A DNA stretch of 64,000 nucleotides from UMGS1908 sp045655005 (GCA_045655005.1 JAZOOJ010000019.1:105729-169728), one strand, 5' to 3'. Positions 25,172 through 34,451 are shown, counted from the first letter of the stretch. The notes: generated from the sequence alone by a model not told the origin. Numbers and translations: made by a program.

Positions 25172-26731
25172 ATGAAAAAGTTGTTCAATGTAAGGTACAT
25201 CTTCATACATTTTATTTTGGTTATCTTGGGCATTTTGGTCGCAAGGGCTATTTCATATTGTTCAACTATTGATACATTAATATTAATTATTTTATCTTTT
25301 ATGGCAGTTAATCTTTTAATTTTAACTATTTTGTTTGGGTTAAAATATGGAAATGTCTTTTTGCAGATTACAAATTGCTTAGTTGTGTTTGTAATGGCAA
25401 TATCTTCTACTTTAAGTTATACATCGTATTTAAATAAAAATTTTGAAAATATAACTGATGGCGAATACTCATTGGTTGCAGAGGCTGTAAAGGTTGACTA
25501 TGACAGAAATATTGTCTATTTGAAAAATGTGGAAATTGAAGAAATTAACAAATCGCTTCGTGGTGAGGTTAGGCTTTACATCTATAAAGATGAAGTTATA
25601 GAAGGTATTGGGCGTGGCGATAGGTTGAGTGCATATTGCGATTTATATTCGATTAATATAAATGATAGGTTTGTTGGTTCAAACCAAACAGCGGTTGCAT
25701 TTGCTTTCGATACCGATAAAATAGTGGTAGAAAAATCTGAGAGGTTGAAAGACAAGTTTAAGCAAAATGTTTGGGGAATTTTAGATACAACAAATTCAAG
25801 CACGAAAGTTAAAGAAATAGAGTTTGCTATGCTTTTTGGAGATAAAGACCGAATGGACTCTGACACAAGTGCGGTCTATTCTGAAACTGGCTTAGCACAC
25901 ATTTTAGCGGTATCTGGATTACATATTGGTTTTGTTGTGGCATTAGTCTATGCATTGATTAAAAGGATATTAAAGAATAAACATTGGACGTCGCTGGTTG
26001 TAACCTCAGTTTTTATAATTGTATATTTATATCTTTGCGATTTTGCAATTTCTGCCGTAAGAGCGGTTTTGATGACTATGGTTGTTTTATATTCAAAAGC
26101 AAAGGGTAAACAATACGACCCACTTTGTGGGCTGAGTATCGCGGGGGGTTTGATTTTATTAATTCACCCATTTGACTTGTTTAATGTCGGCTTTCAGTTA
26201 AGTTTTGCAGTTGTATTTGCACTGTTTTGCTTATCTCCGCCAATTGGTGGAATGTTATCAAAAATTATGCCAGAAAAACTTGCAAATTCTTTGGCTGTTT
26301 GTGTGTCTACATTTGTAGGGTCGATACTTATTATTGCATATTATTTTAAAAATTGCTCGCTTCTTGCAATTTTATCAAATTTGATTATAATACCAGTTGT
26401 AAGCATCTCGTTTACACTTCTTTTGGTATTCGTAATTTTAGCTAGCATTTTCTCACCGTTAAAATTTTTACTTGTTGTTCCAAATTTGCTGTTTGAATGT
26501 ATCAATTCACTAGTTTATTCAATTGCGGAACTTGGCATGTCTGCGATATTGCTTTCTACAAATTTGCTTGGCGTAGTGTTAGGATTAATTTTAATTTTTG
26601 TTCTTAGTGATTATTTTTTCTTAAACAAACGACAGAAAATGGTTTTAGCAGGAGTGATGCTTTGTGTTATTTGTATGACGGTGGTACATAGTACTTACAG
26701 AATATTAGAAAATGGAGGTTATGCAATATGA
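25172..26731 (+). CDS. comEC: ComEC/Rec2-type DNA uptake channel, core domain only
   Basis: 519 residues from ATG at 25172, which follows AGGA with a 6-base gap; an in-frame TTG at 25151 is less likely. It has N-terminal spans, a beta-rich periplasm-like insert (residues about 95-190), then the competence domain with LAHILAVSGLHIGFVVAL near 247 and about eight further spans. It forms the inner-membrane channel for single-stranded DNA in natural transformation. The protein stops after the competence domain and lacks the C-terminal metallo-beta-lactamase-like domain of full ComEC. It overlaps holA by 4 bases (ATGA). Confidence 0.9.
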   Translation: MKKLFNVRYIFIHFILVILGILVARAISYCSTIDTLILIILSFMAVNLLILTILFGLKYGNVFLQITNCLVVFVMAISSTLSYTSYLNKNFENITDGEYSLVAEAVKVDYDRNIVYLKNVEIEEINKSLRGEVRLYIYKDEVIEGIGRGDRLSAYCDLYSININDRFVGSNQTAVAFAFDTDKIVVEKSERLKDKFKQNVWGILDTTNSSTKVKEIEFAMLFGDKDRMDSDTSAVYSETGLAHILAVSGLHIGFVVALVYALIKRILKNKHWTSLVVTSVFIIVYLYLCDFAISAVRAVLMTMVVLYSKAKGKQYDPLCGLSIAGGLILLIHPFDLFNVGFQLSFAVVFALFCLSPPIGGMLSKIMPEKLANSLAVCVSTFVGSILIIAYYFKNCSLLAILSNLIIIPVVSISFTLLLVFVILASIFSPLKFLLVVPNLLFECINSLVYSIAELGMSAILLSTNLLGVVLGLILIFVLSDYFFLNKRQKMVLAGVMLCVICMTVVHSTYRILENGGYAI

Positions 26732-27705
26732 AATTTGTTGAATTAAAGTCAAGTTTAAAAGACAGTCTGGGAGCGATTTATCACTTGGACGGAAATGATA
26801 GGTATGTTTTATTAAACGCACTGGAACTGATTGAAAAGAGATTGGGGTTAAGTTACCCTGAAATGAATAAGACAGTATTTAATAATGAAAATAAATATAG
26901 TTTAGATGACATTATTCAATCGGCGTCAAGTATGCCATTTTTCGATGAAAAGAGATTAGTTATTGTTTGGGATACTTCAATTAAGGCAAGTGATTACGCA
27001 AAATTTGAAAAGTTCGTACAGGGTGGTGGCTCAGAATCGTGCTTGTTTGTCTTTATTTCAAGCTCGCCAAACGATTTTTGCAAGAAATTGAAAAATTTAG
27101 CGGTGGTTGTTGACTGTAACAAACTGGACGAAATCACTCTAAAGAAGTGGATTGTGGCAAAGGTGGGCAGGACTGGGCTTCAAATTGAAGAAGGAGCGGT
27201 TGCTCTTTTGATTGAGTATTCTAATTCAAGCCTTGCAAGAATAAATTCAGAACTTGATAAACTTTTAACGATGGGAGAACAAGTAATATCGTCTAAGTTG
27301 ATTGAAAAATATGTAATACCGGACAGAGAATATCAAATTTATGAACTTACAGATGCAATTTCCAAGGGAGAGAGTTCAAGGGTTTTTAATATTGTAGAAA
27401 CAATTTTAGCACACGAAAAATATCCAATAGGGATTATTCAATATCTTTATCAAAGTTTTAGGAAGTTACTTTACATTGTGCTTTCTAAAAAAAGTGATGA
27501 TGATTTGGCTGTAATATTCAAGGTTAAACCTTATGCTATTAAAATGAGTAGAATTCAGGCTTCAAAATTTAGTGCAAAAGAATTGAAAAAGATTAATGAA
27601 CAACTATCAAATTTGGAGTTTGACATAAAAGCGGGTAGGGCGAATTTACAAAATTCTGTAACTTACGCTATCTGTAAAATTTTACTAATAAGACAAGTGA
27701 AGTAA
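26728..27705 (+). CDS. holA: DNA polymerase III delta subunit
   Basis: 325 residues, normal for HolA. An N-terminal AAA+-like fold begins with AIYHLDGNDRYVL and MPFFDEKRLVIVWD; the helical C-terminus carries LARINSELDKLLTM and VTYAICKILLIRQ. HolA opens the beta clamp as part of the clamp loader. As usual it lacks a complete Walker A. It is translationally coupled to comEC by an ATGA overlap; this pairing and the nearby rpsT on the opposite strand are conserved in many Bacillota. Confidence 0.93.
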   Translation: MKFVELKSSLKDSLGAIYHLDGNDRYVLLNALELIEKRLGLSYPEMNKTVFNNENKYSLDDIIQSASSMPFFDEKRLVIVWDTSIKASDYAKFEKFVQGGGSESCLFVFISSSPNDFCKKLKNLAVVVDCNKLDEITLKKWIVAKVGRTGLQIEEGAVALLIEYSNSSLARINSELDKLLTMGEQVISSKLIEKYVIPDREYQIYELTDAISKGESSRVFNIVETILAHEKYPIGIIQYLYQSFRKLLYIVLSKKSDDDLAVIFKVKPYAIKMSRIQASKFSAKELKKINEQLSNLEFDIKAGRANLQNSVTYAICKILLIRQVK

Positions 27706-27724
27706 AAATTTTATGCAAAAAAAC

Positions 27725-27757
27725 AGCGGGTCAAGATTTGACTCGCTTTATTTTTTA
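27725..27757 (+). terminator. terminator of comEC-holA
   Basis: The stem AGCGGGTCAA/TTGACTCGCT (one G-U pair) has a 3-base loop, then TTATTTTTT. Confidence 0.8.
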
Positions 27758-27780
27758 TATATTAAATTACTTCGATTGAA

Positions 27781-28053
27781 TTAGTTTGCTTTCTTTAATT
27801 TGTCTAATTCGCTTGCAAGAATACCTTTTCTACGGTTAGCTTGGTTCTTGTGAATAGCACCCTTAGAAACAGTCTTGTCAATAACTTCAAAAGTCTTTGG
27901 AAGTAATTCTTCTGCCTTTGCAACATCCTTAGCTTCAATTGCTTGGTTGTACTTTTTGATTTGGGTCTTCATACGAGTTTTGTTGCTTTTGTTTCTGGCA
28001 GTGTTTCTTTCAATTACATCAATTCTCTTTTCTGCTGATTTAATGTTTGCCAT
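27781..28053 (-). CDS. rpsT: 30S ribosomal protein S20
   Basis: 90 residues starting MANIKSAEKR. A Met two residues upstream (28059) is too close to the AAAGGAG site, which is 9 bases from the chosen ATG. S20 binds 16S rRNA early in assembly. It has three helices with conserved RNxxNKTRMKTQIKKY and VSKGAIHKNQANRRKG. Promoter at 28085-28113. Confidence 0.97.
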   Translation of the reverse strand: MANIKSAEKRIDVIERNTARNKSNKTRMKTQIKKYNQAIEAKDVAKAEELLPKTFEVIDKTVSKGAIHKNQANRRKGILASELDKLKKAN

Positions 28054-28084
28054 CTTCATTCGCTCCTTTCTTTAATACATAGGA

Positions 28085-28113
28085 ATTTTAACACATAAGT
28101 TTATTTATTGCAA
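28085..28113 (-). promoter_or_regulatory. promoter of rpsT
   Basis: Minus strand: TTGCAA, 17-bp spacer, TAAAAT. Confidence 0.7.
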
Positions 28114-28168
28114 GTGTTTTTAAAAATTTTTTGTTTTATTTTATATAATGTTTGTAATAATTATATAT

Positions 28169-28999
28169 ATGAAAAATATTATATATAATTCAGATATGAT
28201 TTTAGACTTGATGGAGAGCGAAAATTCAAAACTTCTAAAACCACACAAAGATAATGTAAAAACTATTAATTCAAAGAACTCAACAAAAACCTGTGTTAAC
28301 TTAAAAGAAGGAAATGAGTATGGAAAGCCCGAGGGGGAATATATAACCTACGAACTTAAGAATGATTTTATTGGGTCGGGTGAGGTGGTACACGGAATGA
28401 TTGGTGATTTTGAAAGGCTTTTTAAGGACAAGAAAAATATTCTTTTTGTGGGAGTTGGGAATGACAATTTGATAAGTGACTCTCTTGGCCCAAAGGTTAT
28501 TGCAAAACTTGACCCCCCGTCTAACTATAAAATTAAAGTGTCTAAGATAAGTCCTAATGTTCAAGGTAATACAGGAATTGAAAGCAACGACCTTGTAAGG
28601 CTTGCAATTGACCTTGTAAAACCAGATTTGGTGGTTTGTATTGATAGTCTTGCAAGTAGAAATTTTAATAGAATAGGGAAGTCTTTTCAAATTTCAACCG
28701 GTGGAATAGTGCCAGGTTCAGGGAGCGGTAAAAAAAGTCTTTTTGAGTTTTCAAAAGATACTTTGGGGGTTCCTGTTGTTGCAATCGGGGTCCCTATTGT
28801 AGTACATTTTAAGTCGTACTTATGCGAACTGGTGTCACTTATGAAATTGCAAGAAAACTGTTTAGATAATGCCTATCAGTTTATTGGTGAAGATAAAAAT
28901 CTTTCAGGGGTAATCCTTGCTCCAAAGGAAGTAGATGTAGTTGTAGATTTTTCGGCAAGTATTATTGCAAGTGCGATTAATAATGTTTTGGTTAGGTAA
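28169..28999 (+). CDS. gpr: spore germination protease GPR (family A25)
   Basis: 276 residues from ATG at 28169; an ATG at 28148 overlaps a TATAAT box and has no ribosome site, so the exact start is unsure. Conserved blocks are VGVGNDNLISDSLGPKVI, GNTGIESNDLV, VVCIDSLASR and STGGIVPGSGSG, which carry the two Asp residues of this aspartic protease. In Bacillus and Clostridium it cleaves small acid-soluble spore proteins at germination. It is shorter at the N-terminus than Bacillus GPR, where a propeptide keeps the enzyme inactive. Its presence suggests a spore-forming lineage. Confidence 0.93.
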   Translation: MKNIIYNSDMILDLMESENSKLLKPHKDNVKTINSKNSTKTCVNLKEGNEYGKPEGEYITYELKNDFIGSGEVVHGMIGDFERLFKDKKNILFVGVGNDNLISDSLGPKVIAKLDPPSNYKIKVSKISPNVQGNTGIESNDLVRLAIDLVKPDLVVCIDSLASRNFNRIGKSFQISTGGIVPGSGSGKKSLFEFSKDTLGVPVVAIGVPIVVHFKSYLCELVSLMKLQENCLDNAYQFIGEDKNLSGVILAPKEVDVVVDFSASIIASAINNVLVR

Positions 29000-29004
29000 A
29001 GTAA

Positions 29005-29033
29005 AAGCGTTCTGGATTGATTCCAAAACGCTT
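29005..29033. terminator. hairpin between convergent gpr and exported protein gene
   Basis: AAGCGTTCTGG/CCAAAACGCTT, one mismatch, 7-base loop, short T-tracts only. Confidence 0.5.
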
Positions 29034-29040
29034 ACTTGTA

Positions 29041-31941
29041 TTATTTAACTTTAAGACCTCTTTTAGATCTGAATATAAAGTAAATTAAGAATGCAAATCC
29101 AAATCCTGCAAGTATTATAAGTAAGATAAGTGCAAGGTTTGCTTTATAGAATTTTTCAATTTGAACATCGTATTGGTTGCCAAATTTGTCAATTAATCTA
29201 AATGTGTAAACACCTGTTTCGCTGAAAGAGGTTGAACCACCTAAGATATTTGCAAAACCACCCATGTCGCTTGGGGCGAACGAACTTTCAAACTTTCCAT
29301 TTCTATAAACTTCAACGGTTTGTATGTCAACGCCATTAACACCAGTAACTGAAACTTTTTCTGTGATGCTTGTTCCAGGAGAACCGGTTTCAAATGTAAT
29401 TGAGAAGAATGGGTCAACGATTGAAAAGTTAATATAGTTTGTGATAGTTTGAGATGCCGACAATGTTCTTGTTGCACTATTTCCATTTTTTACATTGAAG
29501 TAGATTTTCTCACCATTTGTAACCTTAATTCGGTATGAACCAGCATCGGTCAGGTGATAACTTAATGCGCTTTCAAGTGGAACATAGCCATTTGTGTCTG
29601 TGTTTAACGAATAAACAACTAATTCTTCATAATCTTCATGATAGTTAACTGAATACCCTTGATAACTTGAATCGGCGATAATGAAGGATGTTGACTTAAT
29701 TACATTTTTATTTGCGTCAAGTACACAAACTTTCCAAGTTCCAATATTTGATGTTGTAAGTCCTGTTGCTGATTCAACTCCTGTGTGTACAAGATTGTTG
29801 TTTTGGTACACTTCAAACGTTTCATTAAATTCTTCACGGATTGTTACATTTATGCTAACTTGGTTTTGGGTATACATATTATTGGTAACAACAAGAGGGC
29901 TTCCGTCACTTGCAGTGCTTGTAACTGTTATGCTTGGGCCGTCAATTACAAATTCAAATCTTGAATAATAATTATAAAGAGAGATTTGTGTTGGCCAATA
30001 TTCTATAAAGTTTTTACAGAATTCATAGGTAGGGAAGGTGTAGAATTCTAATACATAGCTACCGTATTCGGTAAAAAGTACTTGGTCATTTGATGTCAAG
30101 GTGTAGAAATCTTCATAAACCTTTTCGTTATAAGTTACTTGCATATAAACTGGTATACAAGCGTCATTATAATTTTCAGACGCTTTAATCTCAGGACAAT
30201 ACGTCAAATCTTTGATTGTTGAGTTGTTTTGAAGTTTGTCAGTAAACTCGCTTGGGAACAACTGATAGATAAATGAGTCGACATTTTTTCCATAATATTT
30301 AACATTAAAATTAAATGTATAGAAATTCTTGAATGCTTCGTCATTAGTAATTGAGTCTTGAGTTGTGTGAATTCTTACATCGTAATTTACAATACCGCTT
30401 GCAGACTGCTCAATTAATTGAATGCTTGTGTTAGAACCCATTGTGCTTTTGGTTCCGTTTATTGTGTAGTAGTATTTCATATTTTGGTCTGAGACTTGAA
30501 GGGCTGTTGCAGAACTTTGTGTATGAATGGTTACTTCATCAAACAAATAGCCATTATAACAAGTGTTGATATAGTTCAATTTTTCATTTGTTTTGTCGTC
30601 AGTTAAGAAAATTGCACAGTCATATTTATTTTGAATTGAACGAGGCACTTTTGTAATAATTTTAAAGTTAAGAGCAGAGTTGTCGATGGTGGTTAATTCT
30701 GAAAAACTTAATGCCGTTGTCATTTTAAATGTTGAGTGGTCAACAGCATTAAAATCAACTGACCACATTGGACCTTCTGGAGTTTCAACCATTTTACGGC
30801 TTTGGGTAGAAACCTTATTTGGATTATTGGTTTGGTCCATTACTGTTTCGGTTGAATATAGATTCAAAAGGCTAACACAGTCAATTTTTGCTTGATTCAA
30901 TTCTTCTTGTGAAAGTTCATTATATCTTATATTGTCTGTATTAAATAAGTCGTCGCTAATAGTTACATTTAATGTTACTTTGCTGTTGAATACATAATAA
31001 TCGTCAACGTATACGTCTTGACCACTACCATCTTTAACTTCGTCTTTAATTCGTTTACCAAAAGCATAGTCGTTGAAGTTGTTGGTGGTTGGATTTCCGT
31101 CTTTGTCATACAAAGTAAATGAATGCTTGTATTGTGGATTGATTACAATAATTTCAATTGTTCTTGAAATAAATCCTTTTTTTGAAGAGAAAGTTAAAAG
31201 TAATTTGCCATAGCAATTTACTGGAATATTTACTACAAAGTAATTGCTTTGAGCGGTTTCAAAACTGTCACGATTATTTATTTTTAAGTTGTAAAGTTCG
31301 GTGTTGAAGCAAATAAATTGTTTAATTGATTCTCTGCCATTTCCAACCATATAATATTTGCCGTTTATATATTGGACATTCTCAAGTCTTCTGGTTGTCA
31401 TTTTGCCTTGCAAAATTTCTTCGTTGATTTCTGGAGAGAAGAAGCATTGAGCGGTGTGTTCAGTTTCACCTTTTTTGTAACTTACAATATACGTCGCTTG
31501 ACGAGTAAATTTGTAAGTAACTCCAATATCATCGGTAATTACTTTCCCGTCAGAGCCATCAACATAACTTTCGTCAGTTGATAGGTTGTATGTAAGTGAG
31601 CCAATTGCACGTTTGATTTTAAAGTCTGTTGCACCAGCTTTAAAAGATATAGTAAGGTATGAAATAAGCCCCTCGTGTTGTTTATTTGTGCTTGGGTCAA
31701 GTTTTGTGTCAAAAACCTTAGTAAAGGTTACTGCTGGAACATCTTCGGTTGAAATGACTTCTAACTTTGTTTTATCAACAGAGTTAGAACTTTGGGGAGT
31801 GGTTGCAGCAATGGCTGATTGAGTAGAATTATCTATGTTTGAAGATTTTTCAAACATATTAGAAGATAGTGCTGTCCCAATGCTAAGTGCTGAAACAGAC
31901 ATAATTAAAATGATAATAAATGAGATTAATTTATTTTTCAT
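29041..31941 (-). CDS. large exported beta-rich protein with C-terminal membrane anchor
   Basis: 966 residues. It has a signal peptide at about 1-26 (MKNKLISFIIILIMSVSALS) and one membrane span near 936-958 followed by RSKRGLKVK. The rest is beta-rich with Ser/Thr/Asn-rich stretches. Several segments look like Ig-like sandwiches, for example FITFETGSPGTSITEK-type and INVTIREEFNETFEVYQNN. There is no catalytic motif or LPXTG. Its plan (signal, long beta ectodomain, single anchor, basic tail) matches the 1228-aa protein at 17143-20829 without obvious identity. GGAG ribosome site 10 bases from ATG. It flanks the secretion cluster, but no functional tie is shown. Confidence 0.75.
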   Translation of the reverse strand: MKNKLISFIIILIMSVSALSIGTALSSNMFEKSSNIDNSTQSAIAATTPQSSNSVDKTKLEVISTEDVPAVTFTKVFDTKLDPSTNKQHEGLISYLTISFKAGATDFKIKRAIGSLTYNLSTDESYVDGSDGKVITDDIGVTYKFTRQATYIVSYKKGETEHTAQCFFSPEINEEILQGKMTTRRLENVQYINGKYYMVGNGRESIKQFICFNTELYNLKINNRDSFETAQSNYFVVNIPVNCYGKLLLTFSSKKGFISRTIEIIVINPQYKHSFTLYDKDGNPTTNNFNDYAFGKRIKDEVKDGSGQDVYVDDYYVFNSKVTLNVTISDDLFNTDNIRYNELSQEELNQAKIDCVSLLNLYSTETVMDQTNNPNKVSTQSRKMVETPEGPMWSVDFNAVDHSTFKMTTALSFSELTTIDNSALNFKIITKVPRSIQNKYDCAIFLTDDKTNEKLNYINTCYNGYLFDEVTIHTQSSATALQVSDQNMKYYYTINGTKSTMGSNTSIQLIEQSASGIVNYDVRIHTTQDSITNDEAFKNFYTFNFNVKYYGKNVDSFIYQLFPSEFTDKLQNNSTIKDLTYCPEIKASENYNDACIPVYMQVTYNEKVYEDFYTLTSNDQVLFTEYGSYVLEFYTFPTYEFCKNFIEYWPTQISLYNYYSRFEFVIDGPSITVTSTASDGSPLVVTNNMYTQNQVSINVTIREEFNETFEVYQNNNLVHTGVESATGLTTSNIGTWKVCVLDANKNVIKSTSFIIADSSYQGYSVNYHEDYEELVVYSLNTDTNGYVPLESALSYHLTDAGSYRIKVTNGEKIYFNVKNGNSATRTLSASQTITNYINFSIVDPFFSITFETGSPGTSITEKVSVTGVNGVDIQTVEVYRNGKFESSFAPSDMGGFANILGGSTSFSETGVYTFRLIDKFGNQYDVQIEKFYKANLALILLIILAGFGFAFLIYFIFRSKRGLKVK

Positions 31942-32007
31942 TAGAACAAAACTCCATTATCTCGGGGTAAAGACAAAATCCCAAGACTTATATTTATTAT
32001 GTGTATA

Positions 32008-32036
32008 ATTATATTAATTATTTTCATTATTTGCAA
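32008..32036 (-). promoter_or_regulatory. promoter of the 966-aa exported protein gene
   Basis: Minus strand: TTGCAA, 17-bp spacer, TATAAT. Confidence 0.7.
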
Positions 32037-32070
32037 ACAATTATGGGCGAATTTGAAAAAAAAATTTTTT

Positions 32071-32190
32071 GCGACCATCTACCGAGCGGTCGCAATAACT
32101 TGTCCGCATAAATATTCATCTTTTAGGTAAAAACGCATAAAACAGAACCGCCGTGTAAAAATACTACGCCGAACCTGTTTTATGTGTTTT
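32071..32190. other. structured non-coding element with two strong hairpins
   Basis: Hairpin A: GCGACC/GGTCGC (32071-32093), flanked on its left by nine A then six T, so it reads as a terminator on the minus strand. Hairpin B: 16-bp stem AAAACGCATAAAACAG/CTGTTTTATGTGTTTT (32130-32145 / 32175-32190, one G-U) with a 29-base loop containing two CGCCG motifs, followed by T residues on the plus strand. No coding frame with a ribosome site is inside. It could be a plus-strand small RNA ending at B. Its identity is unknown. It dominates the 431-base gap 31942-32372. Confidence 0.5.
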
Positions 32191-32269
32191 TTCTCTAAAA
32201 TCTAAACATTTCTGCTACAAAAAGTATAGCTGTTGATGAAAATAGAAATTTAATTTTCGGGGGATGATA

Positions 32270-32311
32270 ATGAAAAGTGAATGGCAAATAGTGCATTTTG
32301 TTATTAATTAA
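32270..32311 (+). CDS. possible 13-residue peptide ORF
   Basis: ATG preceded by CGGGGGATGATA, a good ribosome site at 6-8 bases. The frame is MKSEWQIVHFVIN and then TAA. A strong terminator follows 17 bases downstream. No promoter is obvious. It could be a leader peptide, a toxin-like small peptide or chance. Low confidence because of the length. Confidence 0.3.
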   Translation: MKSEWQIVHFVIN

Positions 32312-32327
32312 TAATAAAACATAAAGT

Positions 32328-32360
32328 AAAAGCAGAGATAAATAAGTTATCTCTGCTTTT
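32328..32360. terminator. bidirectional intrinsic terminator
   Basis: The 14-bp perfect stem AAAAGCAGAGATAA/TTATCTCTGCTTTT has a 5-base loop and a T-tract on both strands. It ends the virD4-like gene on the minus strand. Confidence 0.85.
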
Positions 32361-32372
32361 TGTATGCTATAA

Positions 32373-34370
32373 TTAGCCGTTTAGGACTTTGCGATTACGC
32401 TCTTTAATGTCGTAATAAACTTCTTGCTCGTTAAGTCTTCGTCCTGGGATATACGGCATATCCATTTGACCAATTTTGTAGATATCTGGGCATTTCCAAT
32501 ATTGCGTCATCGTTGAATTTATTGGATAGTTACCAAAAATTTTAACAATGATGTTACCTTCTTTTAGTTTGTCAAGGTCAGAAGGGAATAGAAGTGGACG
32601 GCTTTGAAGTGATGTTGATGTGCTTGCACCTCCGCCTCCATCTTTTTTATCGCCTTCAGATTTTGATTTACTTGATACTTTAACGTGGTAGTTACCAAGT
32701 TCTTTACTGAATGTTTCACGGGTTTCTTGCGATGGGGTACCAAGGAAAAGTTTTGAGTTACAGTTATCCATAACGATTGATGCAGTTGCTTTACCGTAAA
32801 CGTTTTCAAGCTGAGCATAACTTTGAATAATCATATTTAAGAAAATTTTTCTTGAACGTGCGACTGTAATAATTTTGTCAAGGTTTGCAACTGGTGGCAT
32901 ATTCGCAAACTCATCCATGATATAGAATACTGGGCGTTTAAGGGATGCGTTTCTTGCTTTTGATTTATCTTTGCTTATTACTTCATTATCTCTTGCTTTT
33001 TTAACGAATGCTTTATAACTTTGAGTAATACATACGGTGGCTAAGCCATAACGAGTTTGTCTTTCATCAGGAATTTTAATGAAGAATGCTGTTGGTCCAT
33101 CGTCAAAAGTAGCAAAGTCAATTTCATTTCCTGCCGTTAAATAGCAGATGCCATTGTCGGCAAATAATGAAAGTTTTTGGGCTAGGGTAGACATATATGA
33201 GTCACGAGTTTGCTTAGCATTTGAATAAACGATGTGAGAACATAATTGAACGGTTTTTGAAAGAGGGCTTCTTCCAGCGAAATAATCTTTTGCGTCTTCG
33301 AAATCGTTTTCTTTGTTCATCGCTATCTTATACATATTATAGAAATTGAACCTTTCTTTTGTCATTCCAAGTTGTGGGTTTTCGCTGTCTTCAAGCATTG
33401 CAATCAATACAGCAAGCATATAATCTCTGGCACCTTGCTCCCAGCTTGCATTCTTTGGGTCGGTTGTTGGGCAAAGGGCAGAAGAAATGTCATTTAATTC
33501 TTCAATACATTCGTCACGAATTTTGGTTTTTTCAACTTCAACTTCTAAGAATGCGTCACGAAGTGAAGCAAAAGCCTTTCCGTCAAATTCGTACCATTCT
33601 TCGTTTTTAATATCGCCAACTTTAATTAAATCATATTGCTTAATATCATCATTAGTATGCTTTAATATTTCTTCTTCCATATGTAATGCACGTTGATAGT
33701 TTTCAAAAACTGGTTCAAGCGGATTCCAGCGGAGTGAGTTGTAAGGGTTCATTAAGTCTAATACCAAAACACGATAGCCATTTTTCTTTAACTTTTCACT
33801 GTGGTGAGCGAAAAGTTCACCTTTTGGGTCGGTTATGAATAGAGATGGGTGGTTTTTAAGTTCGGAAATGATTTGAATGTTTGGTTCAACAAAACAAGTA
33901 CCTTTACCAACACCAGTGGTACCAACAATAAGTGCGTGGTAGTTTGGTGTGAAGTGAATTCGCATATCGCCTTTTTTATAAATAGACCTAAATGCAATTC
34001 CTTCGTGCGAAACGTTTTTAAGCTCTGACCAAAGATAATTTTTGTAGGCTTTGTCAAGGTCTTTGCCTTCAAGCCAATGAACATTTTCAAGGTCTTTTTC
34101 GCCTTTAAATCCATCGTCGCTCTTTTTCTTATCAGAAGTGAAGAATATAAGTAGAAAAATAAATGCAACGCCAACAACCAAAATGAAAAGGTTGTTTACC
34201 TCTTCGTCCCCAATATATTCAAGGATTGACGAAACTTCACCACCGCCAATACTTCTGTCAAATAAAAACATTTGAAGCAAGATTGCAATAATGTAGCAAG
34301 TTGGAATGCCAATTGCTAAAACAATCAAAAGCTTGATAAAGGTGCTACTTAAATCTTTTTTTTCTGCCAT
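32373..34370 (-). CDS. virD4: VirD4/TraG-type coupling ATPase (type IV secretion)
   Basis: 665 residues. Two N-terminal spans lie at about 10-35 and 58-78. The Walker A is LIVGTTGVGKGT near residue 148, followed by SLFITDPKGELF; Walker B is FYIMDEFANMPP near 485, then ARSRKIFLNMIIQSYAQL. The C-terminal region has a Ser/Lys/Gly-rich insert near 580-600. Coupling proteins bring substrates (DNA-relaxase complexes or proteins) to the secretion channel using ATP. It is the divergent member of the cluster and has its own promoter and terminator. Confidence 0.95.
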   Translation of the reverse strand: MAEKKDLSSTFIKLLIVLAIGIPTCYIIAILLQMFLFDRSIGGGEVSSILEYIGDEEVNNLFILVVGVAFIFLLIFFTSDKKKSDDGFKGEKDLENVHWLEGKDLDKAYKNYLWSELKNVSHEGIAFRSIYKKGDMRIHFTPNYHALIVGTTGVGKGTCFVEPNIQIISELKNHPSLFITDPKGELFAHHSEKLKKNGYRVLVLDLMNPYNSLRWNPLEPVFENYQRALHMEEEILKHTNDDIKQYDLIKVGDIKNEEWYEFDGKAFASLRDAFLEVEVEKTKIRDECIEELNDISSALCPTTDPKNASWEQGARDYMLAVLIAMLEDSENPQLGMTKERFNFYNMYKIAMNKENDFEDAKDYFAGRSPLSKTVQLCSHIVYSNAKQTRDSYMSTLAQKLSLFADNGICYLTAGNEIDFATFDDGPTAFFIKIPDERQTRYGLATVCITQSYKAFVKKARDNEVISKDKSKARNASLKRPVFYIMDEFANMPPVANLDKIITVARSRKIFLNMIIQSYAQLENVYGKATASIVMDNCNSKLFLGTPSQETRETFSKELGNYHVKVSSKSKSEGDKKDGGGGASTSTSLQSRPLLFPSDLDKLKEGNIIVKIFGNYPINSTMTQYWKCPDIYKIGQMDMPYIPGRRLNEQEVYYDIKERNRKVLNG

Positions 34371-34451
34371 ATTCTTTTAATTCCTTTGTTGTTGTTATGA
34401 ATTAATAATCAAAAAGAGTGATCAAATGTAAAAAGTTATATTATTAGTTTC

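Noticed and set aside
32071..32190. Riboswitch in the leader of the 966-aa exported protein gene
   Set aside because: A good promoter for that gene lies downstream of the element (32008-32036), so the element is not in its main leader; no known aptamer motif fits.
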